The notes: generated from the sequence alone by a model not told the origin. A stretch of DNA of 53,830 nt from Alphaproteobacteria bacterium (GCA_016124635.1 WGNJ01000028.1:1-53830), one strand, 5' to 3'; positions 44,919-53,737 are shown, numbered from the stretch's first letter. Made by a program: numbers and translations.

Positions 44919-45092
44919 CTAGCTGATCGGTCGCCCGCGGACGAGAGCCGCCAGCAGGGTCACCGCAAACAAGACAAGGAACACGAAGAACAACATTTTT
45001 GCGATTCCAGCCGAAGCGATCGCAATGCCGCCGAACCCCAGAAGCGCCGCGATGATGGCGACGACCAGGAACGTCAAAGCCCATCCGAGCAT
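44919..45092 (-). CDS. DUF1328 small membrane protein
   Basis: This 57-aa protein begins at an ATG with AGGAGG 7 nt upstream. The two hydrophobic helices ('[20 protein letters not shown]' and '[19 protein letters not shown]') separated by a short Ala/Gly/Lys region match the DUF1328 family (YtjA-like). Such proteins are often expressed under stress; the function is unknown. The 124 bp upstream should hold its promoter. Confidence 0.88.
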   Translation of the reverse strand: MLGWALTFLVVAIIAALLGFGGIAIASAGIAKMLFFVFLVLFAVTLLAALVRGRPIS

Positions 45093-45216
45093 GGTCGAAC
45101 CTCCTGTTGAACACGCGGGCGCCGGCCGTACTCGCTGACCGTTGCCTCACGTTTCTCAACCGGCAAAGGAGGATTTCGTTCCTGCTATCGGGCCGACAAA
45201 CTAGCGGTTCCCAATC

Positions 45217-46191
45217 TTAGGACGTTCGCAACCCCAAGCGATCGATCGCGGCGGTTTGTTCCGCGTCGAGCGGGCCAGCCGCTTCAGCATCCAAACATTG
45301 CCTCAACTCGTCGCGGTTCTTCACCCCGAGAATCAGCGTGTCGACGCCATCGATGCCAAGCGCGTAGCGATGAGCGACGACGGCCGGATCCTGTCCCCAT
45401 TTGCCGCAAAGCTCGCGATACGGCGCGGCGCGGGCGAAGTCGCGGGTCTCAGGGTGGTTGGGGCTGGTGCTGCGATCGATTGCATTCGTCAATGCTCCTG
45501 CTTGCACGGCGCGAATGCCCAAGACACCGACGCCCTGGTCCTTCGCGGCGGCGATCACGGTGCGCGGCTCCGCCGGCTCAGCATAACGGCGCAGTCCGCC
45601 CGCGCTGTCGAGCAGATTGGCGACCGCCTGCACGACCGCGGGCTTCGGCGCATGCCGCAGCGCTTTGACGATGGTCCGGGGAAGACCGGAGCCCGTGATC
45701 CCCCACATACGGATCTTGCCCGACGCCTTCAGTGCTTCGACCGCGGGAATGAATTGTTCGGCATAGATCGACCACTTGGTCGCGAACGTGTCCTGCTGCT
45801 CCGGCTTGATCGCGTAGACATAGTCGTCGGGACAGATGTTGGTGTGCAGAAAGAAGATATCCACCCGATCAAGGCGCATGGTCTTCAACGACGATTCAAG
45901 CGACCTGTTGAGGCGATCCGCCACTTCGTGGGCGGGCGGCGATCCCAAGCTGCATTTCGTGGTGATGCGCAAGCCGCGCGGCAAGCGGCCGCCGAAGACA
46001 TCGCCGACGATGGCCTCGCAATTGCGGTAAAGCGGTGCCGTGTCGAGGAGATCGACGCCGCGATCGACCGCAAGTTTGATTGTTTGTGAGGCCTCGTCGC
46101 GGCTCGTCTCACCCCAACCCTGGCCGATGCCACCGCCGCCAAGCGTCAGGCGGCTGACACGACCGAACGATCCCAGCGTTCCGTATTGCAT
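45217..46191 (-). CDS. aldo/keto reductase (second)
   Basis: This 324-aa protein has D50 and Y55 ('LLDTAPLYRNCE'), K79 ('ITTKCSLG') and H116 ('IFFLHTNICPD') as the catalytic tetrad, and 'VDTLILGVKNRDELRQCL' near the end. It is only distantly like the other reductase in this window, so the pair does not look like a recent duplication. The next gene on this strand lies upstream with a 12-bp gap, so the two may be co-transcribed. Confidence 0.92.
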   Translation of the reverse strand: MQYGTLGSFGRVSRLTLGGGGIGQGWGETSRDEASQTIKLAVDRGVDLLDTAPLYRNCEAIVGDVFGGRLPRGLRITTKCSLGSPPAHEVADRLNRSLESSLKTMRLDRVDIFFLHTNICPDDYVYAIKPEQQDTFATKWSIYAEQFIPAVEALKASGKIRMWGITGSGLPRTIVKALRHAPKPAVVQAVANLLDSAGGLRRYAEPAEPRTVIAAAKDQGVGVLGIRAVQAGALTNAIDRSTSPNHPETRDFARAAPYRELCGKWGQDPAVVAHRYALGIDGVDTLILGVKNRDELRQCLDAEAAGPLDAEQTAAIDRLGLRTS

Positions 46192-46203
46192 AAAATCCTC
46201 TCC

Positions 46204-46812
46204 TCAGTGACCGAAGATCCAGCCCTTGCGACTGCCGTCGATCTCGATGAAGTACGAATTGTTCTTCGGGTGACAGTCGCCGTACGGGCCCGCGAGCGCC
46301 TTTGCATCGCTCTCGTCGAGCTTGAGCGAGAGCGTGTAAATGCGATGAAAGTGTTGCGCCTCGACGGCGGCGCGCGGCGCGGTGAACTCAAAGTGCACGA
46401 GCAAAGAGCCGCGGGGTTCGATGCGGTCGAACTTCTGTGAGCCGACTTGGCGACCCTTGGTTTTGGCGATGACGTCGTCTTCGGTGACGACCGCCCTCTG
46501 CTTGCCCGGCTTTCCGATGAACGGTTGATCGCCGAGGTTACGGACGCGCATGACAAGCGGCCAGTGAAAGATGCCATCCGGCGTCATCCAGGCATGGAGC
46601 TTGGCAACTTGCGTGGCACCTGCCGGCGCACGCGCCCACATGTCGATGGTGATGAAATGATCGGCCGCCGGATCGGCGCAGTTTGGGATCAGGGGATCGA
46701 TGTCCGGAAGGTGCACCGTATTCGGAATCTTCAGCGGTTCGTCCGCCTTTGCGCCGAGGGACGCCAGTATGAGCAACGCCGACGCGGCCCCCAAGAGACG
46801 AGGCTTCCTCAT
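46204..46812 (-). CDS. exported hypothetical protein
   Basis: This 202-aa protein has a signal peptide ('LLGAASALLILASLGAKA'). The mature part has a beta-sandwich look ('HFITIDMWARAPAGATQVAK', 'SLLVHFEFTAPRAAVEAQHF') and a C-terminal aromatic segment ('SYFIEIDGSRKGWIFGH'). Two Cys ('PNCADPA', 'YGDCHPK') may pair in the periplasm. No family is recognised. Confidence 0.75.
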   Translation of the reverse strand: MRKPRLLGAASALLILASLGAKADEPLKIPNTVHLPDIDPLIPNCADPAADHFITIDMWARAPAGATQVAKLHAWMTPDGIFHWPLVMRVRNLGDQPFIGKPGKQRAVVTEDDVIAKTKGRQVGSQKFDRIEPRGSLLVHFEFTAPRAAVEAQHFHRIYTLSLKLDESDAKALAGPYGDCHPKNNSYFIEIDGSRKGWIFGH

Positions 46813-46970
46813 GAACCATAACCCTAATGGACGGCATGTCCGAAGGCCACCTTAGCACGCTTGCTAGCCATGCCAGCGCGAAGCGCGCCACTCGGACTCG
46901 ACCTCAAGTCTGCAGTTTCGCTGTGTCGTTTCGTTGCTTAGATTGACGCTCGATTGGGGGATTGGGGGCG

Positions 46971-47924
46971 ATGGAAGCGGGTCACCAGGCGGCAAGCGCG
47001 AGCGCACGCCTTGCGCGTATCGGTGCGACCGCTTGCGCGCTGGCGATGCTCGCGTTGGCGGCCTGGCTTGACTGGAAGCACGCGATCGGCACGATCGTCG
47101 CACTCGATTCCGAGCGCACGTTGACGCTGACCGCATTTCTGGTCGCCAATGCCACCGTGCTTTTTCTCGCGGCCCAACCCGCACGCTTCATCAGTCGGCC
47201 GCTTGGTCTACGAACAGCGCTTGGAGCGGCGGCCGCAGCAAGCGTGAACGCAGGAGCAGCCGCCTTCTTTCTGATCGATGCGGCGCTTGCCTATTCAGCG
47301 TGGACCGATCACGGCGCCCCGTCGCCGCTTCTTTCCTTGCTCGTGCCTGCAGCGGCAACGCTTGCCCTGTTCGTTGCAACGTTGGGCGCGCCACCGCTGG
47401 AGCCTGACGAGATCAGCGACGACGACATTACGGAAGCGGCTTTGATCCTCACCGAGAGCCAGCGTCGCTGGTCGTGGAAGGCCGTGTTTGAAATCACCGG
47501 CTACATGATGGTTTCGCGCACGGGGCTCTTCGCGGTCTATTTCTTCTGGTTCATCGGCGGAATGGCTCTATTCGATTGGCTCAGCATTGCGTTCCTGGAT
47601 AGGAGACCTTTGACCGGAGGCGACCTTCAGGCGGCTGCAATGGGCGCCGTTTCCCATGCGAGCGATGTCCTGCAGCAGGGATGGATTTGGACAGTGTTCG
47701 CGCTCGTGGCCATTTTGCCGGCACTGTTCATTCTGTCCGCAGCGGTTTGGTATCGCTTCAAGATCCGACGCGAGCGGACACGGCTGCGGACGCTGTCGCA
47801 GTCGCCAATCGCGCGGCTGATGACGCCGCACGAGATCGAATTCTTGCAGCGAAAGATCGAGCGGCCGCTGCTCGCCCAAGTCCGCGCCGCCCAGCAGCGC
47901 GATCAACAACGCGGCGTCTCTTAA
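46971..47924 (+). CDS. multi-pass membrane protein of unknown function
   Basis: This 317-aa protein has about six hydrophobic segments (near 20, 50, 75, 105, 190 and 245), with a conserved-looking acidic loop 'EPDEISDDDITEAALILTES' between. The C-terminal 65 residues are basic and helical ('KIRRERTRLRTLSQSPIARL') and should lie in the cytoplasm. No signature identifies a transporter class. It is divergent from the exported protein at 46204-46812. Confidence 0.7.
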   Translation: MEAGHQAASASARLARIGATACALAMLALAAWLDWKHAIGTIVALDSERTLTLTAFLVANATVLFLAAQPARFISRPLGLRTALGAAAAASVNAGAAAFFLIDAALAYSAWTDHGAPSPLLSLLVPAAATLALFVATLGAPPLEPDEISDDDITEAALILTESQRRWSWKAVFEITGYMMVSRTGLFAVYFFWFIGGMALFDWLSIAFLDRRPLTGGDLQAAAMGAVSHASDVLQQGWIWTVFALVAILPALFILSAAVWYRFKIRRERTRLRTLSQSPIARLMTPHEIEFLQRKIERPLLAQVRAAQQRDQQRGVS

Positions 47925-48075
47925 CCTCTCATTAAGCCTTAGCGGCTGAATTCAAAGCCAAGCCACGAGGAGCTGAGTCGTGGCCCTGAGGGCGTGCGCC
48001 CGCTCGCGCACTCCAGACGACGCGCGCCGACGCGCTCTCACAAACAACCGGCCTGCAGGCCTCTCGGAGATCGTC

Positions 48076-49053
48076 ATGACGCGCAAACGCCGTACTCGCA
48101 AATTCCACTTGGCCCATGCCGTGTCGTTCATGGGCTTCATCGGCCTTCTCATCAGCGCGACCGCGTGGGCGCATCAAGCCGGTATCATCCAATGGCAGCT
48201 GCCGGATCTCGGCAAGCCGGTCGCCGTCGCGACTCAGTCGACACATGTCGCGCTGCCGTCAAGCGCAGACGTTGCGGGCACAGAACCGGTCGGCGCGAAC
48301 GCCGACGATGCAGCGATCGGTGTGACGGCCGGCGCGTCGGACGCGAATTGCGCCGAGCAACTCCTCGGCGGCAAAGCACCGACGCTGACGAACGCGGCAC
48401 TGGCCGAGAAAACGCGCAAGCTCTGCTACACGGGCTTCGCGGTCCTGAACTCCGGCGTGACGCGCACGCCGCTTTGGTCGGCTGAGCACTTGACTGCCGC
48501 GCGCGTGCGCACGGCGCAGGGGCTCCCGCGCAAGAACTCGTTCCATGCCGACCCCAATCTGCCGAAGGACGAGCGTGCCGAGCTGAAAGACTACAAGGGC
48601 TATCCCTACGACCGCGGGCACATGGCACCGAACGCCGACATGCCGGATGTCCTGTCGCAGAAGGAGTGCTTCACGCTTGCCAACATGGTGCCGCAGAACA
48701 AGAACAACAACGAACAACTTTGGGCGCACATCGAGGAATCGGTGCGCAATCTCGCCGAGCGCGACGCCGATCTTTACGTCGTCACGGGCCCGATATTCGA
48801 CGGCGACACCGTGCAACAGATCAACGACCGGGTCATGGTGCCGACCAAGATCTTCAAGGCCGTCTACGATGTGACCAAGAAGCAAGCTTCGGTCTACCTG
48901 GTCGACAATGCGGACGGCGACAAGTATCGCGTGATCACGCTCGAGCAGCTCGAGCAGCTGGCGGGAATCGAGGTATTTCCCGGGCTGCCGGAGAAGGTGC
49001 GCACGGCGAAACTCGAGCTGCCCGCGCCGATGGCGTCCGACCTCATCAACTGA
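48076..49053 (+). CDS. exported DNA/RNA non-specific endonuclease (NucA family)
   Basis: This 325-aa protein starts at ATG 48076 (GGAG upstream) with a signal anchor ('AVSFMGFIGLLISATAWAHQ'). The nuclease core shows 'YPYDRGHMAPNADMP' with catalytic His182 in D-R-G-H, and the metal-binding region 'LANMVPQNKNNNEQLWA'. It should cut DNA and RNA outside the cytoplasm, for nutrient use or defence. Upstream at 47962-47984 is a 7-bp hairpin (GCCACGA/TCGTGGC). The next gene overlaps its stop (TGATG). Confidence 0.92.
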   Translation: MTRKRRTRKFHLAHAVSFMGFIGLLISATAWAHQAGIIQWQLPDLGKPVAVATQSTHVALPSSADVAGTEPVGANADDAAIGVTAGASDANCAEQLLGGKAPTLTNAALAEKTRKLCYTGFAVLNSGVTRTPLWSAEHLTAARVRTAQGLPRKNSFHADPNLPKDERAELKDYKGYPYDRGHMAPNADMPDVLSQKECFTLANMVPQNKNNNEQLWAHIEESVRNLAERDADLYVVTGPIFDGDTVQQINDRVMVPTKIFKAVYDVTKKQASVYLVDNADGDKYRVITLEQLEQLAGIEVFPGLPEKVRTAKLELPAPMASDLIN

Positions 49054-49295
49054 TGCGGGTCTATCAGAACGAGTCCGAAACGGTCGACATCGGCAAGCTC
49101 ACGATCGAGAACCGAACGGACCGCGTTACGATCTACGGGAGCCTCGACGTCACGCGGGACAAGGCGGGGCTCGCCGCGGTGAAAGAACTAAAGGCGACGA
49201 TCGACGCAATCGTCGCCTTCCTAGAAGGTGAAAAACTTCCCGAGCACATCACGATGAAGACGCCGGGCGAGATCAAGAATCCCTTTAAACGCTAG
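49053..49295 (+). CDS. small conserved protein coupled to the nuclease gene
   Basis: This 80-aa protein overlaps the nuclease stop by one base (TGATG). It is beta-rich at the start ('LTIENRTDRVTIYGSLDVT') with a helical C-terminal half ('GLAAVKELKATIDAIVAFLE'), and has no signal peptide, so it stays in the cytoplasm. It may be an immunity-like or regulatory partner of the nuclease, but since the nuclease is exported this is only a guess. Confidence 0.7.
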   Translation: MRVYQNESETVDIGKLTIENRTDRVTIYGSLDVTRDKAGLAAVKELKATIDAIVAFLEGEKLPEHITMKTPGEIKNPFKR

Positions 49296-49969
49296 TTGCG
49301 ATAGAAGCTCGGGTACTGCTCCTTCAGCGCCGCGAGCTTCGGCAGATCGTTGATCACGATGTAGGGTTGATCCATGTGGGTCGCCAGGTAGTTCTGGTGA
49401 TAGTCCTCGGCAGGATAGAAGGCCTTGAGCGGCACGACTTCCGTCACGATCGGCGCCGGATAGACCTTGGCGGCATCAAGCTGCGCGATATAGGCCTTGG
49501 CGACACGCTCCTGTTCCGGAGTGGAGAAGAAGACCACTGAGCGATATTGCGGGCCGACGTCGGGCCCTTGCCGATCCTTCTCCGTCGGATTGTGCACGAC
49601 GGAGAAGAAGATCTTCAGGATCTGCCCAACGCTGATCTTGGAAGGATCGTAGGTCACCTCCACCGATTCGGCATGACCAGTGCCGTGGCCGCTGACGAGT
49701 TCATAGTTCGCGGTGGCGGCGGTTCCACCCGAATAGCCCGCGACGGCGCGGGTCACGCCCTTGGTGTGGAGGTAGACCGCCTGAACGCCCCAGAAGCAGC
49801 CGCCGGCCAGCACGATGACTTGCTTGCCCGGAGCGCTGGCCAAGTGGGCGTCGAGGGCCGGGCTCGGGATGCTTGGCGCCGCGGCCGGAGCGCGTGTCGT
49901 ATAGAAAAGCGCCGCCGCCAGCGATGCGAGAAGAAGAAGCGGTGTGGCGCGCAGAAGACGAGAGGTCAT
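49292..49969 (-). CDS. msrA: exported peptide-methionine (S)-S-oxide reductase MsrA
   Basis: This 225-aa protein shows the MsrA active site 'VIVLAGGCFWGVQAVY' (C58) and the 'GHAESVEVTYDP' and 'AFYPAEDYHQNYLATH' motifs. An N-terminal hydrophobic stretch ('ATPLLLLASLAAALFY') should export or anchor it, so it repairs oxidised methionine outside the cytoplasm. It is the last gene of a same-strand group with a glutathione peroxidase and a molybdoenzyme. The stop overlaps the end of the convergent small gene by four bases. Confidence 0.95.
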   Translation of the reverse strand: MTSRLLRATPLLLLASLAAALFYTTRAPAAAPSIPSPALDAHLASAPGKQVIVLAGGCFWGVQAVYLHTKGVTRAVAGYSGGTAATANYELVSGHGTGHAESVEVTYDPSKISVGQILKIFFSVVHNPTEKDRQGPDVGPQYRSVVFFSTPEQERVAKAYIAQLDAAKVYPAPIVTEVVPLKAFYPAEDYHQNYLATHMDQPYIVINDLPKLAALKEQYPSFYRN

Positions 49970-50044
49970 GGGGTTCCTCCAATTTGTGCTCGCGATATAG
50001 GACGCGACTGCTTCACTCGCCGCTCAAGAAAGTGTGTGACCTCG

Positions 50045-50545
50045 CTAACCCTTCGCGATGACGCTTTCGACAGCGCGCTTAACTCTGGAGGAGGTTGGGC
50101 TCGTGAAGCTCGAAAACCACTCTTTCAGGTGACCATCGCGGTCGACGAGGTATTTGTAGAAATTCCAGCGCGGCGCCGCGAGAAACCCGCCCTCGCTCAC
50201 GAGAAACTTGAATAGCGGATGCGCGCGCGATCCCGAGACGTGAACCTTGGACGCCATCGGAAAGTCGACGCCGTAGTTGGTTTCGCAAAACGCGGCAATT
50301 TCCTTCTCGGTACCCGGTTCTTGACCGGCGAAATCGTTCGACGGGACGCCGAGTACGACGAGGCCGCTCTTCTTGTAGCTCTTCCAGATCTCCTCGAGAC
50401 CGGCATATTGCGGTGTGAAGCCGCACTTTGACGCGGTGTTCACGATCAACAGAGGTTTGCCGGCGAAGGCCTTCAGCTTCAGCTCGCCTCCGGTCAGCTT
50501 CTGCAGCGAAAAATCGAAAGCGGTTTCGCCGCTGTTGCGCGCCAT
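50045..50545 (-). CDS. glutathione-peroxidase family protein
   Basis: This 166-aa thioredoxin-fold peroxidase has its peroxidatic Cys41 in 'NTASKCGFTPQY', Gln75 in 'PSNDFAGQEPGT' and the 'PRWNFYKYLVDRDG' segment (W127, N128), completing the catalytic tetrad. Bacterial members commonly use thioredoxin. It removes peroxides in the cytoplasm. It sits 17 bp after the molybdoenzyme gene, so it is probably co-transcribed. Confidence 0.95.
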   Translation of the reverse strand: MARNSGETAFDFSLQKLTGGELKLKAFAGKPLLIVNTASKCGFTPQYAGLEEIWKSYKKSGLVVLGVPSNDFAGQEPGTEKEIAAFCETNYGVDFPMASKVHVSGSRAHPLFKFLVSEGGFLAAPRWNFYKYLVDRDGHLKEWFSSFTSPTSSRVKRAVESVIAKG

Positions 50546-50562
50546 CTTAGCTCCCTTCGCGA

Positions 50563-51321
50563 CTACGACCCGCTGAACCAGTTGTAGCCTTTATCTTCCC
50601 AGTAGCCGCCGGGATAGTCGTTGGTCACGAACATGGCCATGATGTGCTTCGGATTCTTGAAGCCGAGCTTGGTCGGGATGCGAAGCTTCATCGGGAAGCC
50701 GTATTCGGGCGGCAACGTTTGGTCCGCGTAGGTCAGCGCGATGATGGTCTGCGGATGCAGCGCCGTCGCCATGTCGATGCTTGAATAATAGTTGTCGGCG
50801 CATTTGAAACCGACGTAGCGCGCGCGGATGTCGGCGCCGACGCGGCGCAAGAAGTCGCCGAACACGACGCCGCCCCACTTACCGATCGCGCTCCAGCCTT
50901 CGACGCAGACGTGGCGCGTGATCTGACTTCGTTGCGGCAGCGCGTGGAGCTGGTCCAGCGTCCAAGGACGCGTGTCTTGGATGAGACCGGAAAGCTCGAG
51001 CCTGTACGTCGCGCCGTCGACATAGGGCACACGATCGCGCCTGTAGTACGCGTTGAACGGGAACGGCTTGGTGATATCGGCCTCGGTGTACTCCGGCGCC
51101 AAGCGCGACTGGCTGAAGATCGCGGCTTGCACTTTATCGTTCCACTTGGACATCGCGGCCGTGATGCTTTGAACGGCGCCGATATCTGTGACGTCGCAAC
51201 CCGTCAGCAGCGTCAAGGCGCCCAGGCTCAGCGACTGCTTCAAGAACAGGCGCCGCTCGACCTTGCGAATGTCCTTGTCCTCGCGAATGAGGGCTCGCGT
51301 TTCGGGCTTTTCGATCTTCAC
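50563..51321 (-). CDS. Tat-exported molybdopterin oxidoreductase (sulfite-oxidase fold, MsrP-like)
   Basis: The 252-aa protein has a twin-arginine signal 'VERRLFLKQSLSLG' (R23-R24) ending in a lipobox-like L-L-T-G-C (C42), so it is probably a Tat-exported lipoprotein. The molybdenum ligand is C139 in 'ITRHVCVEGWSAIGKWGG'. Later 'PEYGFPMKLRIPTKLGFKN' is typical of the fold. The cytochrome b gene overlaps its start by ATGA, giving it an electron source from the quinone pool. The MsrA neighbour supports a methionine-sulfoxide or sulfoxide role, though other substrates are possible. Confidence 0.9.
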   Translation of the reverse strand: MKIEKPETRALIREDKDIRKVERRLFLKQSLSLGALTLLTGCDVTDIGAVQSITAAMSKWNDKVQAAIFSQSRLAPEYTEADITKPFPFNAYYRRDRVPYVDGATYRLELSGLIQDTRPWTLDQLHALPQRSQITRHVCVEGWSAIGKWGGVVFGDFLRRVGADIRARYVGFKCADNYYSSIDMATALHPQTIIALTYADQTLPPEYGFPMKLRIPTKLGFKNPKHIMAMFVTNDYPGGYWEDKGYNWFSGS

Positions 51322-51980
51322 GATTGGCCTCCTTCTTCATCCTCGCCGCGGGCACGACCCCAGAGCATGGGCCAAAGCGTCTTCGGGACGAGTGCAACCA
51401 GCGTCAGGTGCACGAGGACGAAAGCGACGATTGCGCTCATCATCAAGAAATGAACGATGCGGGCACCTTCGTACCCGCCCATCAGCGCGGCAAGCGTTTG
51501 AAACTGGACTGGCTTCCAGACCGCGAGACCCGAGACAAAGACGCCGACGATCGCGAGGATCACGCCGATATAGAAGAGCCGCTGCACGGCGTTGTAGCTG
51601 CCGATGTGGTGAGGCAGCTTGCCCCGAAGCGCGAGCGCGAAGTCGCGCAGGAACTCACGCGGATCTAGCGGCAAGAACGCACGGCGAAAATGACCCGAGA
51701 CGACGCCGTAGATCAGATAGACAAGGCCGTTGATCACGAACAGCCACATGGCGGCGAAGTGGATCTGCAACGCGCCGCCGAGCCAGGCGCCGATCGTCCA
51801 ATCGTTCGGAAAGCGGAACCCCTTGAAGATCGGTGAGGCGTTGTAGATGCGCCAACCGCTGCCGACCATCAGCAGAATGGCGAAGGCATTGATCCAATGC
51901 CAATAGCGGACAAGCCGCGGATGCACGGGCTTGAACTTGGCGGGCGGCGGCTTCGTCTCGGACATGTCAGTGGTGGTCAT
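51318..51980 (-). CDS. cytochrome b561-type membrane subunit
   Basis: This 220-aa protein has four main membrane helices with haem-ligand His at about 28 ('RYWHWINAFA'), 74 ('LQIHFAAMWLF'), 177 ('ARIVHFLMMS') and 191 ('LVHLTLVALV'). It should carry two b haems and pass electrons from quinol to the molybdoenzyme, which is coupled by an ATGA overlap. It is the Ni,Fe-hydrogenase/formate-type cytochrome b family. Confidence 0.92.
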   Translation of the reverse strand: MTTTDMSETKPPPAKFKPVHPRLVRYWHWINAFAILLMVGSGWRIYNASPIFKGFRFPNDWTIGAWLGGALQIHFAAMWLFVINGLVYLIYGVVSGHFRRAFLPLDPREFLRDFALALRGKLPHHIGSYNAVQRLFYIGVILAIVGVFVSGLAVWKPVQFQTLAALMGGYEGARIVHFLMMSAIVAFVLVHLTLVALVPKTLWPMLWGRARGEDEEGGQS

Positions 51981-52044
51981 GATTTGGTGCCCCGTGTCGT
52001 GACCAATTGCGCGAGAGGTGTGTCATCGGACGATAACTGTCGCC

Positions 52045-52557
52045 TCACGATACCGTGTGTTTGGTTTGCGCCTCCAATGCCTCAACCAACAGGCCCAGAG
52101 CCGCCTCGGTAAAGGCCCACATATTCGCCGTGCGGTCGGAACTTCCCGTCCTGAGCGTTCGAGACTGGGACCCGGCCGGCGACACGACGGCAAAGCATGA
52201 GTGCCCAGGCGGATCGCCGTAGGGATTGCCGGTCGGGCCGGCGGCGCCGGTCTCGGAAACCGCCCACTCAACACGATGCGCCTCACGCATCTTCGTCGCG
52301 AGGAAGACCGCATAGGGTTCGCTGCTCGAACGCATGCCCCGCGACTGAATGTCTTCACGCGTTACGGCGAGCAACGTCTTCAGTGCGCGCGCCGTGTAGA
52401 CGACGGCGCCGCTGACGAAGAATTGCGAGGCCCCCGGAACCGCAAGCAGCGAAGCGGCGATCAAGCCTCCCGCCGAAGACTCGGCGACGGCGATGCGCTC
52501 GCCGCGTGCCTTGAGCAGCGCGCCTGCCTTTGCGCCCATTGGCTCTAGCTCACGCAT
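52045..52557 (-). CDS. CinA C-terminal-domain protein (nicotinamide-nucleotide amidase-like)
   Basis: This 170-aa protein corresponds to only the C-terminal domain of CinA, which removes the amide from NMN in pyridine-nucleotide recycling. The family block reads 'AVAESSAGGLIAASLLAVPG', where most members have S-C-T-G-G, so activity is plausible but not sure. 'TGAAGPTGNPYGDPPGHSCF' is the conserved substrate loop. I chose ATG 52557 because GAGG lies 5 nt upstream. Confidence 0.85.
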   Translation of the reverse strand: MRELEPMGAKAGALLKARGERIAVAESSAGGLIAASLLAVPGASQFFVSGAVVYTARALKTLLAVTREDIQSRGMRSSSEPYAVFLATKMREAHRVEWAVSETGAAGPTGNPYGDPPGHSCFAVVSPAGSQSRTLRTGSSDRTANMWAFTEAALGLLVEALEAQTKHTVS

Positions 52558-52902
52558 GCCAGCCTCTCTCGCCAAGCATAGTGCGTCCGCATTGCGCCTG
52601 CATGGCGCATCATGACGATGTACCATTCACGCAACAGCGCAAAGATGTTGCTTCCTATCCGCCACATACCAACAACGGCAGAATACATCCAAAAGAACCT
52701 CACACAAATCCGCCACGCGTGACGGACGAAGTTCACACAAACCCTCGAAAACTGTTGTGCGAAAATCACAACCATCTAGTTGTCCATGCCTTTGTCGACA
52801 TTTCCGTCTTTTCGCCTTGCACACCAGTTACTACCCGACAGGAGCAAGATCGCCACCGTATCCTTGTCTTGCGTTTTCGTCAATCCATGCACTTGGTGAG
52901 TC
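52558..52902. other. 345-bp AT-richer non-coding gap
   Basis: This stretch is visibly lower in GC than its neighbours. It contains repeated CACACAAA (around 52702 and 52734) and ACTGTTGTGCGAAAATCACA. Open frames here look like chance ones (odd composition, no ribosome site). It should hold promoters for both flanking genes, and could hide a small RNA, which I cannot confirm by eye. Confidence 0.4.
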
Positions 52903-53409
52903 ATGAACCTGTCGCTTGCCGGCAAGCGTATCCTTCTAATTATCGCCGCCATGGTGTTCGTGCCGTTCGCAGAGGCGGAAGGGCCCACATCATGTCCTCG
53001 CTTCGAAATAGCGATCGTCGACAATGACGGCGCCAGGGCAGTTCCAGGCGTTGACGGCGCTCTCGTGCATGTCAGCTCGCCGCCGTTGCTGACGACCGCA
53101 GACTTCACCAGCGCCAATGTAAGCCGGACAGAGGGTCAGGTCGTTCTGAATGTCGGTCTCAGTCACGCAGCCGGCGTCCGCATTCAAGCATTCACCCGGT
53201 CGCATATCGGCGTCCGACTCGCCTTCATTCTCGATGGCCGTGCGCTCAAGGTCGTAAAAGTTCTCGGCCCGATTCGGGACGACGGCATTTTGATGGGCCC
53301 GTTCGCACGCGTGAAGGCCGATGCATTGGCGCAGCTGATCAACGAAAGGCGGGGTTGCCCATCGAGGCAAGACGGACGTCGCTTGGAACGCGAGGGTGGC
53401 AAAGAATGA
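52903..53409 (+). CDS. exported lone SecDF P1-head-like domain protein
   Basis: This 168-aa protein has a signal peptide ('ILLIIAAMVFVPFAEAEG'). The centre follows the SecD/SecF periplasmic P1-head pattern: 'TTADFTSANVSRTEGQVVLN', then 'TRSHIGVRLAFILDGRALKV' and 'VLGPIRDDGILMGPFAR'. SecD normally joins this domain to six membrane helices; here it stands alone. It could be a periplasmic modulator or bind unfolded proteins. The C-terminus is charged and less conserved-looking. Confidence 0.7.
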   Translation: MNLSLAGKRILLIIAAMVFVPFAEAEGPTSCPRFEIAIVDNDGARAVPGVDGALVHVSSPPLLTTADFTSANVSRTEGQVVLNVGLSHAAGVRIQAFTRSHIGVRLAFILDGRALKVVKVLGPIRDDGILMGPFARVKADALAQLINERRGCPSRQDGRRLEREGGKE

Positions 53410-53416
53410 GCCGACG

Positions 53417-53605
53417 CTACACGTGCGATACGCCACGGACTTGGACGTGGGTGCAGAGTGATAGCGCGAAGAGGGCGGCGCCGAGGTAGGCCCAATTGAT
53501 ATCGCCTGCGGTGACGCCGAGCGGCACGACACCCGTGCCTTGCGCGACCCAGAACGTGCCCATGAGCATCGCAAGTATGCTGACAACGGTCACCGTTTGC
53601 CGCAC
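53417..53605 (-). CDS. small membrane protein
   Basis: This 62-aa product starts from GTG with GGAGG 5 nt upstream. It has two hydrophobic segments ('VVSILAMLMGTFWVAQGTGV' and 'INWAYLGAALFALSLCTHV'). No family is recognised. Its transcript would diverge from the gene at the window end. Confidence 0.6.
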   Translation of the reverse strand: MRQTVTVVSILAMLMGTFWVAQGTGVVPLGVTAGDINWAYLGAALFALSLCTHVQVRGVSHV

Positions 53606-53703
53606 GAAGGCCTCCGATCCCGACCCTCCCGACCTTAGCCGAAGCCACGTTCGCCGCGTGGCTCTCTCCCGAATTCATGTAATATATACTCGACACTGTA
53701 AAG

Positions 53704-53731
53704 TTGACGCATGCGCCTGCAATGGTAAATA
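53704..53731 (+). promoter_or_regulatory. putative promoter of the truncated right-end gene
   Basis: TTGACG (53704-53709), a 16-bp spacer and TAAATA (53726-53731) resemble a sigma-70 promoter. The ATG at 53738 is only 7 nt beyond the -10 box, so the transcript would be leaderless unless the real start lies further downstream. Confidence 0.5.
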
Positions 53732-53737
53732 CGGCGC

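Noticed and set aside
40921..46191. The two aldo/keto reductases as a recent duplication
   Set aside because: Beyond the catalytic residues their sequences differ throughout, so they are separate family members.
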